From Candidatus Latescibacterota bacterium (GTDB lineage Bacteria > JAAXHH01), in assembly GCA_022821085.1 (NCBI GenBank), contig JAJEEG010000006.1, positions 518,405 to 582,404 on the forward strand: a DNA stretch of 64,000 nt, given 5' to 3'. Shown here piece after piece: positions 34,533 through 44,170 of the stretch. A program made the translations under genes and the position numbers. Numbering within the stretch: the stretch's first letter is position 1; every line of letters begins with the position of its first letter. The notes beneath the pieces are model-generated. The model saw only the letters and a list, made by a program, of their open reading frames with translations. It had not been told where the DNA came from and searched no databases.

Positions 34533-35321
34533 ATGACGGGAAACTCAGGTGAATTCGAAGGTAAAGTGGTCATCGTCACCGGCGGCGCCAAGGGCATCGG
34601 CGGGGGTATCGTCCGCGCCTTTGCCGGTGAGGGCGCCCATGTCCTGTGCGCCGACATTGACGATGACGCCGGCGCGGAGATCGCCGCCGAGAACTACAAC
34701 ATCCGCTACATCCATGCGGACGTGACCACGAGCGACGTGTGCCGGACCCTGGTGGAAACGGCCACGGAAGCCTGGGGAGGTGTCGATATCCTCTGCAACA
34801 ACGTGGGGATCCAGCCCACCTCGAGCTATCTGCCCGCCCATGAGCTCTCAGAGGAACAGTGGGACCGGATCATCGACGTGAACCTCAAGAGCCGGTTTCT
34901 GATGGTGAAGTACTGCGTGCCCGTGATGAAGGCGCGGGGAGGCGGCGTAATTATCAACACGGCCAGCGTGCAGGGACTGCAGTCGGCCAAGGGCATCTCG
35001 GCTTACGCGGCGAGCAAGGGAGGCGACCTGTCGCTGGTGCGCCAGCTGGCCCTGGATTACGCCGAGGACAACATCCGCGTGGTGGCGGTCAACCCGGGCA
35101 CCATCGAAACGCCGCTTCTGCAGGAAGCCATCGACTCGATCGGTGGCGACGAGGACGAAATCCGGACGGACATGGCATCCAGGCACGCCGTGAACCGCCT
35201 GGGGAGTCCGGAGGATATCGCCAACGCGGTGCTCTTCCTCGCGAGCGACCGGGCTTCCTTCATCACGGGTGAATTCGTGAATGTAGACGGAGGTCTGATG
35301 GCCCGGGGGGCATGGGCCTAG
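34533..35321 (+). CDS. Short-chain dehydrogenase/reductase
   Basis: Classical SDR of 262 residues: cofactor motif 'TGGAKGIG' (about residues 16-23), 'NNVG' (about 86-89), catalytic 'YAASK' (about residue 160) and 'NPGTIETPL'. The acidic 'CADIDD' after beta 2 suggests NAD(H) preference. The start has an AGGAGGT site. The substrate is unknown; it faces sdhB and is next to a toxin-antitoxin pair, so context gives little help. Confidence 0.87.
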   Translation: MTGNSGEFEGKVVIVTGGAKGIGGGIVRAFAGEGAHVLCADIDDDAGAEIAAENYNIRYIHADVTTSDVCRTLVETATEAWGGVDILCNNVGIQPTSSYLPAHELSEEQWDRIIDVNLKSRFLMVKYCVPVMKARGGGVIINTASVQGLQSAKGISAYAASKGGDLSLVRQLALDYAEDNIRVVAVNPGTIETPLLQEAIDSIGGDEDEIRTDMASRHAVNRLGSPEDIANAVLFLASDRASFITGEFVNVDGGLMARGAWA

Positions 35322-35507
35322 ACGGCCGTCGCAGGCAAAATCCCGATCTCTCACCAGGTCTGCTTATTTCATACGATATGCCCGCAGATGATTGCGACTA
35401 TAGCAAATGTAGTAGTCGATTCAGATGCGGACGTGAAACCACGATCTTGAGGGTCGTGATCGTTTCGACCGTATGATAAACACGCCTGAACGCCGGGAGG
35501 ATTTAAA

Positions 35508-35702
35508 ATGAGCGTCGAGTTGATCGGGATTATCAGTGTAGGTGTTGCACTTGCCGGACTTATTCTGGCGTCAAAGCGGGAGATCAATCTTCGTCTTGTC
35601 GCATTGGAACAGGGTCAGGCAGACCTGAGAGAACGCATGGCAAGGGTTGAGGGAATCCTTGAAGGCCTGGTCTTGCGCCGATCAGACAAGACCGAAAGCT
35701 AG
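35508..35702 (+). CDS. Small membrane-anchored coiled-coil protein (64 residues)
   Basis: One N-terminal TM segment (about residues 4-22, 'IGIISVGVALAGLILAS') is followed by a heptad-like helix with 'DLRERMARVEGILEGL'. A GGGAGGA site precedes the ATG. Small proteins with this layout and a similar RMAR-EG-LEGL tail are widespread, but I know of no assigned function. The stop codon overlaps the sdhB stop by four bases, tail to tail. Confidence 0.7.
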   Translation: MSVELIGIISVGVALAGLILASKREINLRLVALEQGQADLRERMARVEGILEGLVLRRSDKTES

Positions 35703-36460
35703 GCCGGCTCGTTGCTGTCCTTCGACTTGAAGATGCGAAGCAGCCGGTTGAGCGGATCGTAGTATTCGCCGACGACCCGTTCCTTCAGGGGAATGATGGC
35801 GTTGTCCGTGATGGTGATTTCTTCGGGGCAGACGTGGGTGCAGCACTTGGTGATGTTGCAGTAGCCGATGCCCTGGTCCTCCTTGAGGTCGCCGAGCCGG
35901 TCCTCGGTGTCGAGGGGATGCATCTCCAGGGCGGCGTTGTGCACCATGAGGCGCGGCCCGATGAACTCCTCGTGCAGGTCGTGTTCCCGCAGCACGTGGC
36001 AGACGTCCTGGCAGAGGAAGCACTCGATGCACTTGCGGAACTCCTGTACCCGCTCGATATCGTCCTGGTCCATGCGCCAGGTGCCGTCCTCGGAATCGGG
36101 CTTGCGGGGCCTGAAGGGCTTGATCTTCATCTTGGCTTCGAAGTTCCAGGAAACATCCGTCACCAGGTCGCGGATGGTCGGGAAGGCCTTCATCGGCTCG
36201 ATGGTAATGGTTTCGTCCTCGGGCAGGTCGCTCATGCGCGTCATGCACATCAGTTTTGGATTGCCGTTGACTTCGGCGGAGCAGGAGCCGCATTTGCCGG
36301 CCTTGCAGTTCCACCGCACCGCGAGGTCGGGTGCCGACTCGGCCTGGATCTGGTGCACCGCGTCCAGCACCACCATGCCCTCGTCAATCTCGGTGGAATA
36401 GTCTTCGAACCCGCCGCTCTCGCCATCGCCCCGCCAGATTCGGAAGTTGGCCGTCGCCAT
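35699..36460 (-). CDS. sdhB: Succinate dehydrogenase/fumarate reductase iron-sulfur subunit
   Basis: Electron-transfer subunit of complex II. Ligands for [2Fe-2S] are in 'CKAGKCGSC' plus the later 'LMCM', for [4Fe-4S] in 'CIECFLCQDVC', and for [3Fe-4S] in 'CNITKCCTHVCP'. Length 253 residues is normal. The ATG overlaps the sdhA stop by one base (TAATG). Confidence 0.95.
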   Translation of the reverse strand: MATANFRIWRGDGESGGFEDYSTEIDEGMVVLDAVHQIQAESAPDLAVRWNCKAGKCGSCSAEVNGNPKLMCMTRMSDLPEDETITIEPMKAFPTIRDLVTDVSWNFEAKMKIKPFRPRKPDSEDGTWRMDQDDIERVQEFRKCIECFLCQDVCHVLREHDLHEEFIGPRLMVHNAALEMHPLDTEDRLGDLKEDQGIGYCNITKCCTHVCPEEITITDNAIIPLKERVVGEYYDPLNRLLRIFKSKDSNEPA

Positions 36461-38274
36461 TATCTATTCTCCTCGATGATCGCGGCCAGGTCCTCCCGGA
36501 GCGGTGTGACCGGAACGCGATTGATCACCATTTCGCCGTCGGCGCCTTTGTGCTGGGTGATGTTGATACCGCCGAATGTTTCGTCCTTGTCCTCGAAATC
36601 CTCGCGGAAGTGTGCGCCGCGGCTCTCCTTCCTTTCCAGTGCGGCCCGGGCCACCGCCTCCGATACGATCAGCAGGAACTTCAGATCCAGCGCGGTGTGC
36701 CATCCCGGATTGAACTCACGGTTCCCTATCACGGAAACCTTGCCGGCCCGTTGACGCAGTGCTTCGATGACCTCGAGGGCCCGCTGCATATCGCCCTCGT
36801 TACGCACGATGCCGACGAGTTCCTGCATCCGGTCCTGCAGTTCGTACTGGATGTCGAAGGGATTCTCGCCGCTGTTTTCGCGGTCGAAGGGCGCCAGGAT
36901 CTCGTCCACGGCCGATTCGACCTGGCCGTCGTCTATAGCGCCGTTACCGTTCTCGCGTGCGAACTCCGCGGCGTACTTGCCGGCGCGCTGGCCGAAGACC
37001 AGCAGGTCGGAAAGGGAATTGCCGCCGAGACGGTTTGCCCCATGAAGGCCCGCCGCACATTCACCTGCGGCGAAGAGCCCGGGTACCGTCGACATCTGTG
37101 TGTCGGCGTCCACGAGCACGCCGCCCATCACATAGTGGGTGGTCGGTCCTACTTCCATGGATTCCTTCGTAATGTCGATGTCGGCGAGCTGCTTGAACTG
37201 GTGGTACATGCTCGGCAGTTTGCGCTTGATGTGCTCTTCGGCGTTGGAGAGTTTTTCCTTGATCCACGAGATGTCGAGGTAGACCCCGTCGTGGGGCGAT
37301 CCGCGGCCTTCCCGGATTTCCCGTACGATACAGCGGGCCACGTGGTCTCTCGTCAACAGTTCGGGCGGCCGTCGGGCTTCCTTGTCCCCCTGCGTATAGA
37401 TCCAGCCCTCTTCGGGGCTGTCCGCCGTCGAGTTCTTGTAGAGGTCGGGAATGTCGTCGAACATGAACCGGTTGCCTTCACTGTTGGTCAGGACCCCGCC
37501 CTCGCCGCGGACGCCCTCCGTGACCAGGATGCCCCGCACGCTCGGCGGCCAGACCATGCCCGTGGGATGGAATTGCACGAATTCCATGTCCAGCAGCGCG
37601 GCCCCGGCGTCGTAGGCCAGGCCGTGGCCGTCCCCGGTATATTCCCAGCTGTTGCTCGTGATCTTGAAAGCCCGCCCGATACCACCCGTGGCCAGGACGA
37701 CCGCTTTCGCGCGAAACACGCGGAAACGTCCCCGTTCCCGGTCGTAGCCGAAGGCGCCCACTACCCGGTCGCCGTCCTTCAACAGGGCCACGATGGCGTG
37801 TTCCATGTACACTTCCATGCCCTGGTGGATCCCGTAGTCCTGGAGGGTACGGATCATTTCCAGACCGGTGCGGTCGCCCACGTGGGCGAGACGGGGATAC
37901 TTGTGTCCGCCGAAGTTGCGCTGCAGGATGCGCCCGTCGGTCGTCCGGTCGAACAGGGCGCCCCAGGCTTCCAGCTCACGTACGCGGTCCGGCGCTTCCC
38001 GGGCGTGCAGCTCGGCCATGCGCCAGTTGCTCAGGTACTGGCCGCCCCGCATCGTGTCGGCGAAATGGACGCTCCAGCCGTCCCGGTCGTCCACGTTGGC
38101 CAGCGCCGCCGCGACGCCGCCTTCGGCCATGACCGTATGGGCCTTGCCCAGCAGGGACTTGCACACCAGTCCCACCGATACACCGGCGGCCGAGGCTTCG
38201 ATGGCTGCCCGGAGTCCTGCGCCGCCGGCGCCGATCACGAGCACATCATGTTCGTGGCGCTGGTATTCCGCCAT
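36460..38274 (-). CDS. sdhA: Succinate dehydrogenase/fumarate reductase flavoprotein subunit
   Basis: Catalytic FAD subunit of complex II, interconverting succinate and fumarate. The N-terminal dinucleotide motif is 'VLVIGAGGAGLRAAIEA', the FAD-linked His is in 'KAHTVMAEGGVAAAL', and 'GANRLGGNSLSDLLVFG' is the substrate-side block. The frame stays open upstream to 38391, but ATG 38274 gives the usual N-terminus and overlaps the sdhC stop (TAATG). Length 604 residues is normal. Confidence 0.95.
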   Translation of the reverse strand: MAEYQRHEHDVLVIGAGGAGLRAAIEASAAGVSVGLVCKSLLGKAHTVMAEGGVAAALANVDDRDGWSVHFADTMRGGQYLSNWRMAELHAREAPDRVRELEAWGALFDRTTDGRILQRNFGGHKYPRLAHVGDRTGLEMIRTLQDYGIHQGMEVYMEHAIVALLKDGDRVVGAFGYDRERGRFRVFRAKAVVLATGGIGRAFKITSNSWEYTGDGHGLAYDAGAALLDMEFVQFHPTGMVWPPSVRGILVTEGVRGEGGVLTNSEGNRFMFDDIPDLYKNSTADSPEEGWIYTQGDKEARRPPELLTRDHVARCIVREIREGRGSPHDGVYLDISWIKEKLSNAEEHIKRKLPSMYHQFKQLADIDITKESMEVGPTTHYVMGGVLVDADTQMSTVPGLFAAGECAAGLHGANRLGGNSLSDLLVFGQRAGKYAAEFARENGNGAIDDGQVESAVDEILAPFDRENSGENPFDIQYELQDRMQELVGIVRNEGDMQRALEVIEALRQRAGKVSVIGNREFNPGWHTALDLKFLLIVSEAVARAALERKESRGAHFREDFEDKDETFGGINITQHKGADGEMVINRVPVTPLREDLAAIIEENR

Positions 38275-39077
38275 TACAGAATTCTCCAATCCGTCCACAC
38301 GCCCATGGCCACCAGGCGTACGTAGATATCCGTAAAACCGACCCATACCAGGCTGAGCCAGGCCCAGGTCATGTGTCCTCTGTTCAGGCACGAAACGCAG
38401 TTATAACTCGCATGCCGCACAGGCGCTTTCGAAAGCAGGTCCAGGTTCCCGCCGATCAGGTGGCGCAGGGAGTGGCAGCCGAACTGGTAGCCGCCCAGCA
38501 GGACGACGTTCAAGATCAGCACAAGGGTTCCGACGCCGATGCCGAAGGTGGTTTCACCCGTCGCCGCGTCCGCGAACCACAGAGCCTTCCAGGCGTCCTG
38601 GACCAGGAAGATCCAGATGATGAATACCAGGTAGAGAAAGTAGCGGTGAATGTTCTGGAGTATGAGCGGAAAGGATTGCTCTCCCCGGTACTTCTTTCTT
38701 GGCTCGGAAACGCTGCAGGAAGGCGGGTCGGCCCAGAAGGCCTTGTAGTAGGCGCCCCGGTAGTAGTAGCAGGTGATCCGGAATCCGGCCGGCGCCCAGA
38801 GTATCAGGAAGGCCGGCGAGAACGGGAGCAAGGCCGGCCACCATTCGGGCTTGGGACCGAACAGGGCATGGGACGAGCTACCGAAAATCTCCGGAGAATA
38901 AAAGGGCGAAAGATAGGGCCCCCAGGCATAGAACTCACCTTGAAAGGCCGCCCACGTGGAGTAGACGACAAAGGCGGAGAACACACCGAACGTCACCAGT
39001 TGCTGCACCCACCAGGCATCTCTGCGGCGCGTCTGGCCGAAACCGCTGGTCTTCAGTGAAACGCCGGTTGTCGACAT
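38274..39077 (-). CDS. sdhC: Succinate dehydrogenase membrane subunit, five-TM type
   Basis: A 267-residue protein with five TM segments, positioned as the membrane anchor of complex II. It has several His residues on TM segments ('IHRYFLYLVF', 'GCHSLRHLIGG') that could bind two b-type hemes, and resembles the single five-helix anchor found in some actinobacterial and anaerobic complex II enzymes. No separate sdhD is present, in line with this type. Gene order is sdhC-sdhA-sdhB, with one-base overlaps throughout. Confidence 0.85.
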   Translation of the reverse strand: MSTTGVSLKTSGFGQTRRRDAWWVQQLVTFGVFSAFVVYSTWAAFQGEFYAWGPYLSPFYSPEIFGSSSHALFGPKPEWWPALLPFSPAFLILWAPAGFRITCYYYRGAYYKAFWADPPSCSVSEPRKKYRGEQSFPLILQNIHRYFLYLVFIIWIFLVQDAWKALWFADAATGETTFGIGVGTLVLILNVVLLGGYQFGCHSLRHLIGGNLDLLSKAPVRHASYNCVSCLNRGHMTWAWLSLVWVGFTDIYVRLVAMGVWTDWRIL

Positions 39078-39139
39078 AGGTTATCCTCTTGAAACCAGAA
39101 CGTGAATCGGCCGGATTTCACAGACAAAACACATTAGCG

Positions 39140-39169
39140 CAAATTAGAGGATGAGCGGCCGCAAGGCAA
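39140..39169 (-). promoter_or_regulatory. sdhCAB promoter
   Basis: On the minus strand TTGCCT (39169-39164), 17-base spacer, TAATTTG (39146-39140). The predicted leader before sdhC is about 57 bases. Confidence 0.55.
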
Positions 39170-39308
39170 TAGAAAAAAACGGGTCTGCATGCCGGGGTCG
39201 CGAGACCCATCCCGGCGGTTCTGGCCCGCGGGTTCCGGCATAAAACAATAGCCGAAAACGGCGGTACGGGGATATATTGAAAACCCGTATCCGAGACGCC
39301 GTTCCTGC

Positions 39309-41315
39309 ATGCCAAGCGTACCGATTCACCCGCAGAGTTGGAATCAACGTCCCCAGATGCCGACCGATTCAAACCAGGTTTCATCCACCATTCAAACCTC
39401 GAACAGCCTGACCCCCAGGGTGCTCATCCTGGGCAGCGTGCTCGCCGTGTTCATCGCGATCTGGACGCCCCACACCAATTACGTCATGCACGGCCCGAGG
39501 CTCACGCTGAGCCATCTCTCGATCGCGGCGCTGGTTTCCTTTCTCGTCGTGATCTTCTGTATCCAGATCCCCCTGCGCAGGTGGCGGCCCGAACGGGCGT
39601 TTTCGGCGGGTGAACTGTCCGTGCTCTTCGTCTTCTGCCTGGTCTCGTCGACGGTTCCGGGCAAGGCCTTCGTGGACTACTTCGTCGGCATCCTGGCGTC
39701 GCCGTTCTACTACGCCACGCCGGAGAACCGGTGGGCGGACACCTTCTTCCCCCATCTGCCGGGCTGGCTGGTCGTCCGGGACGACCTCGGGGCCGCGACG
39801 GGGTTCTACGAAGGCGCCAGCCAGAGCGTCCTGCTGTGGGTCGACTGGATCGTTCCCCTCTTCTGGTGGATGTGCATGCTGGCGGCGCTGTTCCTGGTCA
39901 TGGCCTGCATTACGGTGGTTTTCCGCCGGCAGTGGGTCGAGCACGAGCGGCTGTCCTTTCCCGCGGTACAGATACCCTCGATGCTGATCGCGGGGACGAC
40001 CCGGGGCGGACTGGTGCCGGCATTCATGGCGAACAGGTACTTCCAGGTGGGATTCGGGCTCACTTTCGCCCTGCTGGCCTGGAACTGTCTGGCCTATTTC
40101 GGTTACGTACCGGCCATTCCCGTCGGTGCGCCCTTCCGAACGCAGATTCAACTGGCACAGTCCGTGCCCGAGACCCAGGTGCAGTTCAACATCTTCATGA
40201 TGTGTTTCGCCTACTTCGCCGACCTCAAGGTGCTCTTCAGCATATGGTTCTTTCACCTCCTCGCGTTGCTGGAAATCAGCCTGCTTAACCAGCTTGGCGT
40301 ATCGGCGTCCGGCATGGCGGGCGGCTCCGGGTTCATCGTAAAGACCCAGCACTTCGGCGGATTCTGGGTGTTCGTGCTCTGGGGCCTGTGGATCGGCAGA
40401 AACCATCTGAAAGCGGTCTGGCGCAAGGCCCTGGGCCGGGCGCCGGGACTCGACGATTCCAGGGAACTGCTTTCCTACCGTACGGCATTGCTGGGACTGG
40501 CAGGCGGGGTGTGCTACCTGCTGTTCTGGCTGAACCGCATGGGCATGTCGGTCGACGTGGCGGTACTCTTCCTCGCGATTACCCTTGCGCTGTACATCGG
40601 CGTCACCCGCATCGTCGCCGAGACCGGGCTGGTCTTTCTCGACCTCCCGGTCAATTCAAATGAAATGACGGTGGGCGTCATCGGGTCGACCAACCTGTCG
40701 CCCTCGAACCTCACGGCCCTGGGACTTACCCACGCCATCTCCCACAACCACCGGGGTATCGGTCTTTCGTCATTGATACACGGCCTGAAGGTCTCCGAAG
40801 GGTTTACCCGGTCCAGGAAGGGCCTGTTCGCCGCGGTGGGCGCGGTGCTGGTGCTGACCTTCATCGTCACGAATGGTTATACGATCTACGCCGGGGCATC
40901 CGGGACGGGCGCCCATGATTTCGCGCCGCTCCGGGCCGAGGGGTTCTACGACCAGTTGGCTACGTGGTTCAACAATCCCTATACCCTGTCCTACGAGGAG
41001 ATCTATTTCCTCTTCCTGGGCGCCGGGATCACCACGGGGCTCCTGTTCATGCAATACCGCTTCCCGGGGTGGCCCCTCCATCCCATCGGCTACGTCGTAG
41101 CCTTCGCGGACATCATCAACTTCGAAATCACGTCGATCTTCACGATCTGGCTGATCAAGGTGCTGCTGCTGCGCCTGGGCGGGTTCGAAATGTACCGGAG
41201 GATGCAGCCGGCCGTGATCGGCGTGCTGCTGGGCTACGCGGCGGGCGTGACCCTCTCCCTGGTCGTCGATGTCATCTGGTTTCCGGGCCAGGGACACAAC
41301 GTGCACAACTGGTAG
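39309..41315 (+). CDS. DUF6785-family polytopic membrane protein (A)
   Basis: A 668-residue protein with at least 12 predicted TM segments, of the DUF6785/DUF6784 family, distantly like oligopeptide transporters. Family blocks include 'WVEHERLSFP', 'SIWFFHLLALLE' and 'LPVNSNEMTVGVIGSTNLSPS'. An internal ATG at 39357 is an alternative start. These proteins are frequent in genomes with many sulfatases and PhyH genes and are probably transporters, but none has a known substrate. A homologous gene lies on the other strand immediately downstream, tail to tail. Confidence 0.78.
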   Translation: MPSVPIHPQSWNQRPQMPTDSNQVSSTIQTSNSLTPRVLILGSVLAVFIAIWTPHTNYVMHGPRLTLSHLSIAALVSFLVVIFCIQIPLRRWRPERAFSAGELSVLFVFCLVSSTVPGKAFVDYFVGILASPFYYATPENRWADTFFPHLPGWLVVRDDLGAATGFYEGASQSVLLWVDWIVPLFWWMCMLAALFLVMACITVVFRRQWVEHERLSFPAVQIPSMLIAGTTRGGLVPAFMANRYFQVGFGLTFALLAWNCLAYFGYVPAIPVGAPFRTQIQLAQSVPETQVQFNIFMMCFAYFADLKVLFSIWFFHLLALLEISLLNQLGVSASGMAGGSGFIVKTQHFGGFWVFVLWGLWIGRNHLKAVWRKALGRAPGLDDSRELLSYRTALLGLAGGVCYLLFWLNRMGMSVDVAVLFLAITLALYIGVTRIVAETGLVFLDLPVNSNEMTVGVIGSTNLSPSNLTALGLTHAISHNHRGIGLSSLIHGLKVSEGFTRSRKGLFAAVGAVLVLTFIVTNGYTIYAGASGTGAHDFAPLRAEGFYDQLATWFNNPYTLSYEEIYFLFLGAGITTGLLFMQYRFPGWPLHPIGYVVAFADIINFEITSIFTIWLIKVLLLRLGGFEMYRRMQPAVIGVLLGYAAGVTLSLVVDVIWFPGQGHNVHNW

Positions 41316-41381
41316 GCCTGGCGCGGTCTGGGCGGTCCGGGCGGTCCGGGCGGCCCGGGCGGTCCGGGCGGCCCTGGCGGC
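41316..41381. repeat. 9-bp tandem repeat between two homologous genes
   Basis: About six units of GGGCGGTCC/GGGCGGCCC separate the stop codons of the facing DUF6785 genes. The strand-symmetric, very GC-rich array could also form RNA structure at both transcript ends. Confidence 0.85.
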
Positions 41382-43322
41382 CTAGAAGATCTCGGTGATA
41401 TGCGGCGTATCCGGGAAGTAGATCGTATCGACGATGTAGGCGGCCAGGACCCCGGCCACGTAACCGACGAGGATGCCCAGGAAAAGCGGTTGCACTTTCC
41501 GGTACAGCCGGACGCCGCCGATGCGGAGCAGGATGACCTGCACGAGCCATGCGACGAAGAGTGTGAAGGTAAGCCCCCGAATGGGCGCCGAGGCCCCGAT
41601 GGCGAACCCGATGGGATTAAGCGGCCACCAGTAGAAGAGGTACCTGCCAAGGGCAAGCAGGCTGCTTACGGCCATTCCTGCCGTTAGAAACAAGATCTCG
41701 AGGGCGGTGATCTGCGTGGCGTTCTTCATCCACTTCACCACCAGGTCGAAGAACAGGTTCCCGGTGTTCCTCAGATTGATGTGCAGATTGTCCGCCCCCT
41801 CCGCGTAACCGGAGTGAACGACGTATCCCGTCGAGATCGCCGTCCCGCAGACAAACGCGAGCATCACGAGCAGAAACAGCCGTCCCCGGTTCTCCCCGAG
41901 ATAGTTCCGCCAGAAGGCGACGTGCGAAAGACCGACCATCGTGAAGGTGCGCCAGTTCCGCGCGAAGGCGTTGGTCAGTCCGAGACCGGTCAGCGTCGAT
42001 CCCGACAGGTTGGCCGAGCCCACCATCCCCACCGTGAAGGCATGGGCGTTGATCGGCAGATCGAGATTGATCAGGCCTGCTTCGGCGAGGATACGCGCGA
42101 TGCCGAAATAGAACACCAGCAAGAGGAACAGGAAGAGCAGGGCGACGGGGACGGAGAATCCGATGGCGTGCAGCCACGCGGTCATGAAGAGCACGCCCAG
42201 TACCAGGCCGATGACCGCCGTGCGGTAGGAGAACATTTCGTGCTCGTCGCGCAGGTCGCTTTCCCTGCCTAGAGACTTTCGAAGCACGTTCCTGATGTGT
42301 TTCCGGGCCATCCAGACGCTGATCAGGGCGAACATGATCAGTCCGCCGCAGAACTGGATGGACACCAGGCCGCGGGGCACGATCGTCTCGGCAGGAGAAA
42401 CCACGCCGAAACGGTTGAGCAGGCCGGTTTCCAGTATGCCCAGCATCTGGAAGAACCAGACGCTGAAGAGGATCTCGACGTTGACGAAAAAAGCGAAACA
42501 CAGGACGTAGGGCACGAGCCGGATGGCGATGGGCGGGTAGGCCGGGTCGATGACCACGTTGAATACCGGACCGGGAAGGGGGATGTGGGGCAGCACGCCC
42601 CAAAAGCCGATGATGTTCCAGGACATGACGGCCAGGCTGGCCGCGAAGCCGACCTGGAACAGCCGGTTTCCGAAGAGGGCCGGCCACCTCCCGGATGCGC
42701 CTTGATCGGTCTCGAGCAGGCGGAGCACCACCTCGCCCATGGGAAACTGAAGCCGTTCGTGTTCCACCCACTGCTTCCGGAAGATCACGACGAGGCAGGC
42801 GCCGATGAAGAGCAGCGCGCCAAGGGCCGACATCCACCAGAAAAGCGGGATGACCCAATCCCGCCAGGGTATCGGCAGACCGGAAGGCCGTCCCGCGAAG
42901 AAATCCGACACCTGCCCCTTGTCATTGGGGATGACCGCCCATTCCGGCAGGTAGGCGAAGAAGTGCGCCTCCCACTGGTTCTCCGGACTGGCGAAGTAGT
43001 GCGGCGCGGTGATGACGCTGATGAGGTAGCGGACCATGCCCCAGTCGGGCACCATGGCCGCGATCAGCCCCATGGCGAAGATGACCAGGAGTTCCGGCCT
43101 CGTGAGCGCGGCGTCCCGGTTTATGGCGCGGATCAGCGTGTTTGGAAGGAGGACCAGGAAGACAAAGGGAATGACCAGACACAACGGCATCTGGGGGAAG
43201 GTCAGATAGTTGTAGTTCAACTGCGCGGAGGCGTACTGTCCCCAGAAGGCGACGCAGCAGGCGAAGCCCAGACCCAGGACGGCGGTTTTGAGAGAAATGG
43301 GTTTCGTGGTCAGCTTGGTCAT
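41382..43322 (-). CDS. DUF6785-family polytopic membrane protein (B)
   Basis: A 646-residue relative of the plus-strand neighbour, with the same blocks: 'WVEHERLQFP', 'SVWFFQMLGILETGLLNRFGV', 'LPINAHAFTVGMVGSANLSGS'. It is the last gene of a minus-strand run sulfatase, TIM-barrel isomerase, SDR, DUF6785. Its position makes it the probable transporter for that run's substrate. The TM pattern is similar to copy A, with about 12-14 segments. Confidence 0.78.
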   Translation of the reverse strand: MTKLTTKPISLKTAVLGLGFACCVAFWGQYASAQLNYNYLTFPQMPLCLVIPFVFLVLLPNTLIRAINRDAALTRPELLVIFAMGLIAAMVPDWGMVRYLISVITAPHYFASPENQWEAHFFAYLPEWAVIPNDKGQVSDFFAGRPSGLPIPWRDWVIPLFWWMSALGALLFIGACLVVIFRKQWVEHERLQFPMGEVVLRLLETDQGASGRWPALFGNRLFQVGFAASLAVMSWNIIGFWGVLPHIPLPGPVFNVVIDPAYPPIAIRLVPYVLCFAFFVNVEILFSVWFFQMLGILETGLLNRFGVVSPAETIVPRGLVSIQFCGGLIMFALISVWMARKHIRNVLRKSLGRESDLRDEHEMFSYRTAVIGLVLGVLFMTAWLHAIGFSVPVALLFLFLLLVFYFGIARILAEAGLINLDLPINAHAFTVGMVGSANLSGSTLTGLGLTNAFARNWRTFTMVGLSHVAFWRNYLGENRGRLFLLVMLAFVCGTAISTGYVVHSGYAEGADNLHINLRNTGNLFFDLVVKWMKNATQITALEILFLTAGMAVSSLLALGRYLFYWWPLNPIGFAIGASAPIRGLTFTLFVAWLVQVILLRIGGVRLYRKVQPLFLGILVGYVAGVLAAYIVDTIYFPDTPHITEIF

Positions 43323-43350
43323 GCCTGGTCAAGCCCGGCCGGGCCGGGAG

Positions 43351-44130
43351 TCACTCCTTGATGGAGGCCGTACCGCGCTTGAGCCAGAATCCTCCGTCTA
43401 CGCGTAGGACTTCCCCTGTGATGTAGTCCGCGGCGTCGGAACAAAGAAAAGTGGCGGCCTTGCCGAGGTCCTCGATGGTACCCATCCGGCCCCAGGGAAG
43501 CCGCCTGCCGCCCTCCTCGAGTTCCTGCTCGGTGGAGTACTGCCGCTCGCCCGGCGTGTCGGTCCAGCCGGGTTCAATCACGTTCACGCGGATGCGGTGC
43601 TCCAGCAGTTCCAGTGCGATGATGGCCGCCATGTGGTTCATGCCGGCCTTGGCCGAAGAGTAGGCGAGCGACGTGGGGAATGGCAGGAAGGACATGACCG
43701 AACTGATGAAGAGGATGCTGCCGCCCTTCCCTTCGGCGGCCATCTTCCGGGCGCCGGCCTGGGCGACGTGGAAGGCGCCGAAGAGGCTGACATCGTAGGT
43801 TTTCCGCAATTCATCCACGTCCATGTCGAGAAAGGGCTCCCGCGTGGAATAGTAGGCATTGGCCACGACGATATCGGGCCCGCCGAGTTCTTCCGCGGTC
43901 TGATCCACCATGCCGTCCACCGCGGACCGGTCCGACGCGTCCGCGCCGATGACGACCGCCCGGCGCCCCATGGCCCGGATTTCGTCCGCGACGGCCTCGC
44001 CGTCGTCCCGGTGGCGGAAGTAGTTGACGGCCACGTCTGCCCCGGCACGCGCCATTTCCAACGCGATGCCTTTGCCGATCCCGCGGGAGGAACCGCTGAT
44101 CAGCGCCGTCTTGCCTGAAAGGTCGATCAT
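43351..44130 (-). CDS. Short-chain dehydrogenase/reductase
   Basis: A 259-residue SDR with cofactor motif 'GSSRGIG' (about residues 13-19), 'VANAYYS' in place of NNAG, Ser in 'ISSVMS' and catalytic 'YSSAK' (about residue 157). 'NYFRHRDD' after beta 2 suggests NADP(H). The start is 41 bases after the isomerase gene. It likely oxidises or reduces a sugar or sugar-derived compound in the same pathway. Confidence 0.86.
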   Translation of the reverse strand: MIDLSGKTALISGSSRGIGKGIALEMARAGADVAVNYFRHRDDGEAVADEIRAMGRRAVVIGADASDRSAVDGMVDQTAEELGGPDIVVANAYYSTREPFLDMDVDELRKTYDVSLFGAFHVAQAGARKMAAEGKGGSILFISSVMSFLPFPTSLAYSSAKAGMNHMAAIIALELLEHRIRVNVIEPGWTDTPGERQYSTEQELEEGGRRLPWGRMGTIEDLGKAATFLCSDAADYITGEVLRVDGGFWLKRGTASIKE

Positions 44131-44170
44131 GGTATCCTCGCGTAGATATACGTGGTGACCTGAAGGACTT

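Noticed and set aside
35440-35458. Seven-base-pair hairpin after the SDR gene
   Set aside because: The stem has a wobble pair and no T run follows, so it was not called a terminator.
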